From Pseudomonadota bacterium (GTDB taxonomy: Bacteria > Pseudomonadota > Alphaproteobacteria > Rhizobiales > Xanthobacteraceae), in NCBI GenBank assembly GCA_023432845.1, contig JAEZEY010000110.1, positions 1-5,584 of the forward strand: DNA of 5,584 nucleotides. Direction: 5' to 3'. Below are positions 1-5,515 of this stretch, piece after piece; within the stretch, counting starts at the first letter, position 1; every line of letters begins with the position of its first letter. Position numbers and translations under genes: made by a program. The notes below the pieces were generated by a model. It made no database searches. It saw only the letters and a list, made by a program, of their open reading frames with translations, and was not told the DNA's origin.

Positions 1-1
1 T

Positions 2-649
2 AATGTCAGAGCGGTCGGCTTGACCGGGGCCGGCCGCGCTTTTTGCGCGGGCGGCGATGTTCAGGATGGCCGCCGCTTCCATGACTGCAGTCATGAAGAG
101 GCCATCGCCCGACTACGCACCGACGCGGAGATCGTGCACATTATTTACACCATGCCTAAGCCGACAATTGCGGTTTTGCGCGGCGCCGTTGCCGGAGCAG
201 GGATTGGACTTGCTTTGGCGTGTGATTTCCGGATCGGAGGGACGACGACCAAGTTCGTGCCCGCCTACGCGAAACTGGCGCTGTCGGGCGATTTTGGCGG
301 CAGCTATTTGCTGTCACAGATCGTTGGCGCTGCAAAAGCAAAAGAAATCTATTTCCTGTCAACGCCGATCGACGCCTCCGAGGCTCTTCAACTCGGCCTC
401 CTCACCCGCATTTTTGATGAGGCGTCGTTCGAAGAATCCTCGAAAGACTTTATTCAGCGGCTTGCCGCCGGGCCAACCGCGGCCTTCGCATATATGAAGG
501 AAAATTTTGCAGCCTCTCGGTCCGGCGAATTAGCGTATATCCTCGACGTCGAGACGCGCAATCACATCAACTGTCATTTGACCCAGGACTATGCTCACGC
601 GAGCGTCGCCTTTACAGAGAAGAGACCGGCAGTGTTCACCGGCCGGTAG
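2..649 (+). CDS. Enoyl-CoA hydratase/isomerase (crotonase) family protein, 5' end cut by window edge
   Basis: The gene enters from the left edge in frame. The residues before the internal TTG at 20 (NVRAVGLTG) continue the family pattern, so that TTG is not the true start. About 215 C-terminal residues are present; crotonases usually have about 260, so roughly 45 are missing. Visible are the two oxyanion-hole segments, CAGGD (visible residues 15-19) and the AGAGIGLALACD helix start (64-75). By eye alignment to rat enoyl-CoA hydratase, the first catalytic Glu (Glu144) is replaced by Tyr (visible residue 89), while the second (Glu164) aligns with Glu115. An Asp lies in SGDFGG (residue 97), as in isomerase-type members such as PaaG. 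An isomerase-like or other crotonase reaction is therefore at least as likely as plain hydration. The protein should be cytosolic and act on an acyl-CoA. It ends 32 bases before the CoA-transferase gene, so the two probably share a transcript. Confidence 0.93.
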   Translation, partial: NVRAVGLTGAGRAFCAGGDVQDGRRFHDCSHEEAIARLRTDAEIVHIIYTMPKPTIAVLRGAVAGAGIGLALACDFRIGGTTTKFVPAYAKLALSGDFGGSYLLSQIVGAAKAKEIYFLSTPIDASEALQLGLLTRIFDEASFEESSKDFIQRLAAGPTAAFAYMKENFAASRSGELAYILDVETRNHINCHLTQDYAHASVAFTEKRPAVFTGR

Positions 650-681
650 TCTGGCGGCCATATTATCTACATGGACATGAA

Positions 682-1878
682 ATGACTTTGAGAAAACCGC
701 TGACTGGCATTCGCGTCTTGGACTTTACCCGCATGTATGCGGGCCCGTTCTGCACGATGCAGCTCGGGGATCTTGGAGCGGACGTTGTCAAGCTCGAAAG
801 CCCCGATGGCGACCCGGTTAGGAGGCAAGGCCCCCCGTTTCACAAGGGCCTGAGCATGACCTATATTTCTGCAAACAGGTGCAAGCGATCGATTGTCATC
901 GACCTCCGGCAGGACGCAGGCCGCAAAATCGCGTTCGATCTGGCCTGCCAAGCCGACGTGCTGGTGGAAAATTTCCGGCCCGGCGTGATGGATCGCCTCG
1001 GCTTCGGATATGAGGCGCTGTCGAAAGCCAACTCGAAACTCGTTTACGCGGCGATGTCCGGCATGGGCGCCGACGGTCCCGACAGCGACATGGGTGCTTT
1101 CGATCTTACCATCCAGGCCGTCGGCGGCTTTATGAGCATTACCGGTGAACCGGGCGGGAAGGCCATCAAGCTTGGCACGTCCGTTTTCGATCTTGTGTGC
1201 GGTCAATATGCCAGTAGCGCCGTTTTGGCCGCGCTGTTCGATCGAGCCCGCACAGGGAAAGGCCAGAAGGTCGAAACAAGCCTGCTGGAGAGCGAGGTCG
1301 CATTTCTTGTCGATGCGGCTATGGAGTATCTGCTGATGGGGAATGTCAGAGAAAAGTGGGGCTCGGAACACTCCACCGTCGTTCCCTACAAGGCGTTCAA
1401 GGCGAACGATGGTTGGCTTGTTGTAGGTTGCGGAACCCAGGGGCAGTTCGAAGAATTCGTCCGTATCGTCGGCATGCCGCAACTGGCTGCCGATCCCCGT
1501 TTCATGACAATGACCGAGCGGATAACCAACCGTGTCGCTCTTTATGAGATTCTTGACGAGGCCGTGGCAAATCGTCAGGTCGGCGACATTTTGGCGGCGC
1601 TGAACAACGCCGGCGTCCCCTGCGCACCCGTCAATAACATCGCCCAGGTCTTCCAGGACCGTCAGGTGCTCCACCGAGGCATGGTGCAGAAAGTCATTCA
1701 TCCCGCTTACGGCGAGATAGCCGTCATCGGTCCGGCGGTAAAGTATTCTGCCTTCGACATCACCGAGGGATGGTCTGCGCCGCCGCTTCTCGGTGAACAC
1801 AGTCACCAGGTTCTCGGCGAGTGGCTGGAGCTGCCGGCCGCCGACATCGACACGCTAGCAGCACAAGAAGTCATATGA
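682..1878 (+). CDS. CaiB/BaiF family (class III) CoA-transferase
   Basis: The 398-residue product has full family length. Class III enzymes move CoA between carboxylic acids through an aspartyl-CoA thioester and usually act as interlocked dimers in the cytosol. The N-terminal family signature is clear: LTGIRVLDFTR, then AGPFC, LGDLGADVVKLE (residues 7-39). It is followed by VENFRPG (95-101), the FDLTIQAVGG segment (140-149) and the VFDLVCGQYA segment, whose Asp170 matches the catalytic aspartate of formyl-CoA transferase (Asp169). The C-terminal GVPCAPV (311-317) and PPLLGEHS (367-374) are also typical. The ATG at 682 places the signature at residue 7, as usual, although the Shine-Dalgarno match is poor. 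Coupling to the upstream crotonase points to activation of an organic acid for catabolism. The substrate pair cannot be read from the sequence, because the family covers carnitine, oxalate, benzylsuccinate, mesaconate and many others. Confidence 0.95.
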   Translation: MTLRKPLTGIRVLDFTRMYAGPFCTMQLGDLGADVVKLESPDGDPVRRQGPPFHKGLSMTYISANRCKRSIVIDLRQDAGRKIAFDLACQADVLVENFRPGVMDRLGFGYEALSKANSKLVYAAMSGMGADGPDSDMGAFDLTIQAVGGFMSITGEPGGKAIKLGTSVFDLVCGQYASSAVLAALFDRARTGKGQKVETSLLESEVAFLVDAAMEYLLMGNVREKWGSEHSTVVPYKAFKANDGWLVVGCGTQGQFEEFVRIVGMPQLAADPRFMTMTERITNRVALYEILDEAVANRQVGDILAALNNAGVPCAPVNNIAQVFQDRQVLHRGMVQKVIHPAYGEIAVIGPAVKYSAFDITEGWSAPPLLGEHSHQVLGEWLELPAADIDTLAAQEVI

Positions 1879-1902
1879 CCACCGGCACTTGCCGACGACA
1901 CA

Positions 1903-3507
1903 TTATGCATCGACGAATGGCGACTCGCGACACCAAGTGACCGGAGTATTACGATCAAAGGCACTGCTTCTTTGCGGATAGTCCTTCCGAAGATGCGCGC
2001 CCCTGCTTTCCTGACGCCTCAAAGCACCATTCAGGATCATGCCGGAGATCAGAATGCGATCCAGCAGGGCCAACCTAGCCGATGCAGGATGGAGTGGCTC
2101 ATCTGCGGCAATATCGTCATATAGCTGCTTCAGCTCGTTCAAGCCCTTTTGAAGTTCTGGCCCCGTTCGATTCAGGCCCGCGGTCCGGCTCAGTATCTCC
2201 TCGGCGTGGTCGACAATGTCAGAATACGTCCCAGAGTCGGAAGCCGTCAAACTCTCAAGGGACAGCATCTTCGATGCTGCCCGGATTATGCCGGGCCAAG
2301 GCAACGGATCCCGTTGCTTTGCATACGCCGCCGCGGCATCGCCGCCAATATAGCCGCTGCCCAGGACATCGGTACCGCTGCCGGCCGCAAGATGGCCTGC
2401 ACCGTGCATCCCCGCGGCCGCTTCGCCCACGGCAAACAGACCCTGCACGCTCGTCTGACGCTTTCGGTCGACGACGAGACCGCCAAGACAGCTGTGCGCA
2501 GCCGGCCAGATATCGATGAGCGATTTGGTAAAATCGATGCGATGCTTGGTGAATATCTGATCGAGCCATTTGTATTTTCGGACGTCCGCTTCCGATAAAG
2601 CCGTCAGATCAAACCAGACCCCGCTCCCATCGATAGTCGCGTTGCGTTCCGACAACGCCGCCATTTCCCGCACCATCTCTTCCTTGCCGATGGATCGCTC
2701 GTTGCGGCCGTCGCGATCAAGAAATCTGTTACCGCTCCTGTCCCGGAGAACGGCGCCATCGGCAAAGAGCGTCGTGGGAAATGCGTAGCCACGCAACGGC
2801 GGCGGATTGCGACCGACCAGCGGCTCGAATTGAATGAACTCCATATCGACAAGCGACGCGCCGGCGTAAAAACCGATGGCGTAGGAGCTGCCGTTGACGT
2901 CCGACGGATAGGTCGAGTGCGAATACAAGGCGCCGACGCCACCGCTTGCAAGTATCGTGGCCTTGCATCTGATGGCTACAACTTCACCGGTACTCGGCAC
3001 GAATGCTATGGCGCCGACAACGCCGCCTTCGATTTCGACCAGCCGTACCAGACGCAGCCTTTCAATAGCAACGTCCCTGCTCTTCAGTGCAGTCTGCAGG
3101 ATGCCCGACGACTCGGGACCCCACATCACGCGCTCGACAAAGCAACTTCGGGCAAAGCGGGACCCCGAGGCCCGGCGCTGAAGAAAACGGTCGCCGTCGC
3201 GGGCGAACGGGACGCCGAGCTCGACGAGTTCATAGAAACCTAAAACCGCGTTCTCGACCGTATCCCTCACGAGACCGGGATCATTTAGCCCGCACCCCTC
3301 CTTGAGAATGTCGTCGACATGCGCATCGACGCTATCATTGGGGTCTGCATGGCCGAGAGCGACATTGCACCCTTGCAGCCAACCGGATCCGCCGCCACCG
3401 AGGCCTACCACCAGAACACGTTGGCCGCCTTTCGCCGCGCGCCACGCGGCCATCAAACCGGATATCCCCCGCCCTACAACCAGGACGTCAGTGTCGAGTT
3501 GCTGCAT
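1903..3507 (-). CDS. FAD-dependent oxidoreductase of the fumarate reductase/succinate dehydrogenase/AprA flavoprotein superfamily
   Basis: The 534-residue protein opens with an FAD-binding Rossmann motif (VVGRGISG, residues 10-17), has the TILASGG segment of FAD-binding domain 2 (184-190), the second FAD contact GLFAVGEAAAGMHGAG (356-371) and the C-terminal-domain signature RRQESRGAHLRKDYP (497-511). No signal peptide or membrane segment is seen. The SdhA-type His for covalent FAD attachment is absent. In the substrate domain the usual QFHPTG reads QFEPLVG (Glu228 for His), the usual ANRLGSNS reads AGHLAAGSG (His372 for the catalytic Arg), while AAHSCLGG keeps a His (338). Succinate or fumarate is therefore a doubtful substrate. 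The GH-to-GSG pattern recalls adenylylsulfate-reductase-like flavoproteins as I remember them. An in-frame TGA directly abuts the ATG, fixing the earliest start. It converges on the CoA-transferase gene with 24 bases between stops. No iron-sulfur or membrane partner gene lies in the window. Confidence 0.92.
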   Translation of the reverse strand: MQQLDTDVLVVGRGISGLMAAWRAAKGGQRVLVVGLGGGGSGWLQGCNVALGHADPNDSVDAHVDDILKEGCGLNDPGLVRDTVENAVLGFYELVELGVPFARDGDRFLQRRASGSRFARSCFVERVMWGPESSGILQTALKSRDVAIERLRLVRLVEIEGGVVGAIAFVPSTGEVVAIRCKATILASGGVGALYSHSTYPSDVNGSSYAIGFYAGASLVDMEFIQFEPLVGRNPPPLRGYAFPTTLFADGAVLRDRSGNRFLDRDGRNERSIGKEEMVREMAALSERNATIDGSGVWFDLTALSEADVRKYKWLDQIFTKHRIDFTKSLIDIWPAAHSCLGGLVVDRKRQTSVQGLFAVGEAAAGMHGAGHLAAGSGTDVLGSGYIGGDAAAAYAKQRDPLPWPGIIRAASKMLSLESLTASDSGTYSDIVDHAEEILSRTAGLNRTGPELQKGLNELKQLYDDIAADEPLHPASARLALLDRILISGMILNGALRRQESRGAHLRKDYPQRSSAFDRNTPVTWCRESPFVDA

Positions 3508-3530
3508 TCATATTGCCCGCTTTTATTTTA

Positions 3531-3559
3531 AGTCTAGGCGACTATGCCCCTGCGGTCAA
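3531..3559 (-). promoter_or_regulatory. Candidate sigma70-type promoter of the flavoprotein gene
   Basis: On the minus strand TTGACC (3554-3559, five of six matches to the -35 consensus) is followed after exactly 17 bases by TAGACT (3531-3536, four of six matches to the -10 consensus). Transcription would begin around 3524, leaving a leader of about 17 bases before the ATG at 3507. The AT-rich stretch TAAAATAAAA lies just after the -10. No strong ribosome binding site is visible in this leader. The assignment rests on consensus matching alone. It overlaps the possible upstream part of the decayed MmgE/PrpD sequence. Confidence 0.35.
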
Positions 3560-3680
3560 TATTTCGCACGTCGTTCTGATTTCAGAACAAACTCTAAAAG
3601 CAGTTTGGCGGACGGGCTGCCCGATCGCGGGAGCGCTTTGGCGGCCGGCGTTAACGACGACAAAGTCGACGCAGCGTGCG

Positions 3681-3976
3681 CACGAGCAGCGATTCGACGA
3701 CGCGTTTCTTATTCTTCGAGACCGGAAGATTCAAATCATGAAAAGCAATATGGGCCCAGATATAGGCCGGCGCACTACGCTCTGGGCGATCCGGGAAAAC
3801 GCATGAGCGACACGCAACTCGACGAAAAATTCCTCTCGTTCGCCGATGCGGCGTTGTGTCCCGACAAAGCGCGGGCTGCGTGGCGCGCAGTGATGTCGAT
3901 GGAAGCGGCGCAGGACTTCGGGAGCAGTTTCGGGGAAATCGTTGCTGGACGCGCCACGCGGCCAATGCAAACCTAG
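3681..3976 (+). pseudogene. C-terminal relic of an MmgE/PrpD-family gene
   Basis: The frame ending at the TAG at 3974-3976 encodes a segment (from about 3752) with YALGDPGKRMSDTQLDEKF followed by a helical tail. This fits the C-terminal pattern of MmgE/PrpD proteins, where a GDP-x-N/K-P/R-M-SD-x-EL-x-x-KF motif is common. Just upstream, in a different frame (3681-3743), HEQRFDDAFLILRDRKIQIM resembles the preceding family segment (an F-x-D-E/D-A-L stretch before a conserved KV/KI strand). The two pieces are joined by a frame change and an apparent loss of some codons near 3745-3757. Only about 100 of some 450 residues remain, and there is no start or N-terminal domain, so it should be non-functional. 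Weak similarity may reach back to about 3550. MmgE/PrpD enzymes (2-methylcitrate dehydratase and relatives) often sit beside CaiB/BaiF and crotonase genes, which fits the neighbours. Family recognition is by eye. Confidence 0.6.
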
Positions 3977-4269
3977 GTTGCGGCGACGCAAACCACCGAG
4001 ATCAAGTGTTGGATTGGCAGCACCGACATCCAAACGATTTTCAAGCAGGGAATAGCATGAGGAACGGATCATTTCGCGGCGACGCCTCGTACGCGTTCGC
4101 TGCAATGCTCAGGGGCTTCACGGCTCGGCGATCTTCCCGCCCGCTCCACTTAGACCGTGTTCGATGCGCTCCAATTAGTACGGACAGGCATGGATTGGCG
4201 GCAGATAGAGCGGCTTGAACTGACCATTCCAGGAGGTCTTGCCGAATTCGAAATTCGGGTTCTCTATAC
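3977..4269. other. Intergenic stretch without a supported gene
   Basis: No frame here gives a recognisable protein. The plus frame that continues from the MmgE/PrpD relic is broken by a TGA (4058-4060) and another stop near 4149. A short plus reading from the ATG at 4057 (preceded by AGCAGGGAA, a fair ribosome binding site) gives 53 unremarkable Arg-rich residues. On the minus strand, in a frame different from that of the 4270 gene, a piece running to the TAA near 4175 has fairly normal high-GC codon use and includes FGKTSWNGQFKPLYLPP. It could be a scrap of an old gene, but I cannot name the family. The stretch looks like gene decay rather than an organised spacer. Confidence 0.5.
4242..4258. 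repeat. Short perfect hairpin just past the 3' end of the orphan minus-strand gene
   Basis: CCGAATT and AATTCGG form a perfect 7-base-pair stem around a 3-base CGA loop. It begins 11 bases beyond the TAG of the minus-strand gene that ends at 4270. No T-run follows on the minus strand, so it is not a standard intrinsic terminator. It could protect an mRNA 3' end or be chance. Confidence 0.3.
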
Positions 4270-5088
4270 CTACGATGTTTCGTTTTGCACGGCGATGGCG
4301 ACGATCCGGATTTTGGCCTTCGACACTTCGTTCATTTGCTGAAGCGCTCTTTCGACAAATGATTTCATGGCCTGGCAGTAAACCAACACGCAATCGAAGT
4401 ACGCAGTCGCCACAACAACATTCATTACGAATAGCTTATGGGGCTGCACCACGCCGTATCCATTCACCGCGCGATCGTCGAAGACAATCGCGCCATGGCT
4501 CCCAAGGAACGGCACCCACATTGTCGGCGCCGCCTTCGTATGGAAAATCCAGTATGGTCCGGTCCAATCCAGAGCCCTTCTGACAATGAGATCTCCCGGC
4601 ACCCAATCGTCCGCGCCATCCAAGGTGGAAGCAAAAGCTTTGACGTCCGCGATAATCGCCGCGTCGCCTGCCTCACCGTTATCAAGAAGCGGTTTTGGGC
4701 GCCGCTTGCGCAAGGCGCGTTCCGCTCCCACTTTGACGCCGCGGATAGTCCCTTCGCCTCTGAGAAGCTCTTCGAGCAGTTCTCGGCCGGCGGCGAAGTC
4801 TTTGCGGCTGGCGCGGCCGATGGCCTCAACCGCAGCCACCGGCAACGTCCTCACACCGTCCGGCCAGGTGGTGATGCCGTGACCTTCGAGGAATTCGGCC
4901 GCCGCAATGTATCTTCTGAGCGTGTTGACCGATCGGCCGGTCTTGTTTTCGAGGTTTTCGACGAACTGTTTCTGCTGCCCGCGGGCAAGCTCGCGGTAGC
5001 GCTCGGCATGGGGACGGATGAAGGTCAGCCAATCCCTCAACTGAGGGGCGCGCCCCCCCGGCATCTTTTTGCGGATGGCGGTCGACAT
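4270..5088 (-). CDS. Protein of unknown function with a putative N-terminal helix-turn-helix DNA-binding region
   Basis: I do not recognise the family. From the ATG at 5088 the product has 272 residues. The first 70 or so are basic and helical, and residues 41-68 (QFVENLENKTGRSVNTLRRY, then IAAAEFLE) look like a helix-turn-helix with GRSVNTLRRY as the second helix. A helical stretch (99-112, containing RELLEELLRG) and a basic linker (124-133, RALRKRRPKP) follow. Residues 161-240 look like a separate mixed-strand domain rich in Trp, Tyr and Val, and the last 30 residues appear helical. No signal peptide is evident. The frame stays open upstream to a GTG at 5148, but the extra 20 residues are Cys/Ser-rich and would be encoded by two perfect inverted repeats, so I prefer 5088. 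Starts at 5106 or 5064 are also possible, and none has a good ribosome binding site. It stands alone between decayed sequence and a tRNA, as cargo of an integrated element might. A regulatory role is inference only. Confidence 0.7.
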   Translation of the reverse strand: MSTAIRKKMPGGRAPQLRDWLTFIRPHAERYRELARGQQKQFVENLENKTGRSVNTLRRYIAAAEFLEGHGITTWPDGVRTLPVAAVEAIGRASRKDFAAGRELLEELLRGEGTIRGVKVGAERALRKRRPKPLLDNGEAGDAAIIADVKAFASTLDGADDWVPGDLIVRRALDWTGPYWIFHTKAAPTMWVPFLGSHGAIVFDDRAVNGYGVVQPHKLFVMNVVVATAYFDCVLVYCQAMKSFVERALQQMNEVSKAKIRIVAIAVQNETS

Positions 5089-5111
5089 GCCGGGATCACT
5101 AGCCATACATG

Positions 5112-5128
5112 TGCTTGCATTGCAAGCA
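5112..5128. promoter_or_regulatory. Perfect palindrome upstream of the orphan gene, possible operator
   Basis: TGCTTGCA and TGCAAGCA are exact reverse complements with one T between them, giving two 8-base arms. The palindrome sits 24 to 40 bases upstream of the ATG at 5088. That is a typical place for an operator of an autoregulated gene, and the gene appears to encode a helix-turn-helix protein. The symmetry is seen directly; the operator role is inference. Confidence 0.4.
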
Positions 5129-5144
5129 GGCTTTGAGTAGCCTG
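5127..5144. repeat. Second perfect inverted repeat, overlapping the palindrome edge
   Basis: CAGGCT and AGCCTG pair exactly in a 6-base-pair stem around a 6-base loop. It overlaps the right end of the 5112-5128 palindrome by two bases, so the two could form alternative or stacked hairpins in a leader RNA, or a two-part protein binding site. It lies in the would-be 5' extension of the orphan gene and argues for the shorter start. Confidence 0.35.
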
Positions 5145-5247
5145 ACACAACGGTCGGCGGTGCGCGTCGGCCGTGATGAATCGGATGAGGATGATGCTGT
5201 CGGCGTTTTGCCCGGATAACAATGGCCCGCTCGCGCCGAGCCTTTTG

Positions 5248-5270
5248 CCCGTTACCTCCGGAGTAACGGG
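5248..5270. repeat. Strong stem-loop, 8-base-pair perfect stem
   Basis: CCCGTTAC and GTAACGGG pair exactly around a 7-base loop (CTCCGGA). No T-run follows on either strand, so it is not a standard intrinsic terminator. It may be a repeated extragenic palindrome, part of a leader or processing signal, or a recombination-related site near the tRNA 3' end. Its role is unknown. Confidence 0.45.
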
Positions 5271-5287
5271 TGAGCGGCGGGGTGTGT

Positions 5288-5324
5288 CTCCCGTGTTGGC
5301 CGCAGGGCTAGCTGCCAACGGGAG
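5288..5324. repeat. Long imperfect inverted repeat
   Basis: CTCCCGTGTTGGC (5288-5300) pairs with GCCAACGGGAG (5314-5324) over 11 base pairs with a two-base bulge, leaving a 13-base loop. It follows the 5248-5270 stem-loop by 17 bases. The pair suggests a structured, perhaps repeated, intergenic element. Confidence 0.4.
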
Positions 5325-5450
5325 GCCGGGCTGCTACGCCCAGACGATCTCAAGCTCACACCGACAGATCCAGGTCGCCCGCAAGATTCAGGGCCGGACG
5401 GCAAAGGGTAACGCTTTGGTCGACGGCGCTTCCCGGGCCGAAACAGCGCG

Positions 5451-5472
5451 CCGTGGAAGCTCCGTGGAAGTT
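5451..5472. repeat. Tandem 11-base duplication
   Basis: CCGTGGAAGCT (5451-5461) is followed directly by CCGTGGAAGTT (5462-5472), differing at one base. It is a small slippage-type repeat 44 bases from the tRNA 3' end. No function is implied. Confidence 0.4.
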
Positions 5473-5515
5473 GGGGCCAGCGGCTCCGGGCAGGTCGCCA
5501 AAAACCCCGTAAAGA

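Larger units (their letters stand above)
5149..5515. other. Spacer of about 370 bases between the orphan gene leader and the tRNA-Val gene
   Basis: No gene is supported. A plus-strand frame opens at GTG 5173 and runs into the tRNA, ending with GATGIEPVTP. That reading is what the antisense of a tRNA gives and is a familiar misannotation. A minus-strand frame from 5318 (containing GPLLSGQNADSIILIRF) has no family I recognise, overlaps the orphan gene out of frame and has no clear ribosome binding site. The stretch does contain two stem-loops and a small tandem repeat, listed separately. No integrase gene or second tRNA fragment is present. Confidence 0.5.

Noticed and set aside
33..49. GC-rich hairpin CCGCGC-TTTTT-GCGCGG
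   Set aside because: It lies within the coding sequence of the crotonase oxyanion-hole motif (RAFCAG) and is explained by those codons. The T-run is in the loop, not after the stem.
667..1806. Open frame of 379 codons on the minus strand opposite the CoA-transferase gene
   Set aside because: The plus strand carries the full CaiB/BaiF motif set. The antisense frame has no recognisable motif and is the usual by-product of high-GC codon use.
1883..1894. Small inverted repeat CGGCA-CT-TGCCG between the convergent stop codons
   Set aside because: The stem is only five base pairs with a two-base loop and no T-run on either strand, so a terminator is not supported.
3302..3680. Left part of the plus-strand frame that ends at 3976, taken as a 224-residue gene
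   Set aside because: Its first third lies opposite the well-supported flavoprotein gene and is low-complexity Pro/Arg/Ser-rich. Only the C-terminal end resembles a known family.
5037..5318. Minus-strand frame of 93 codons overlapping the start of the orphan gene
   Set aside because: No family recognised and no clear ribosome binding site. It overlaps the better-supported orphan gene out of frame.
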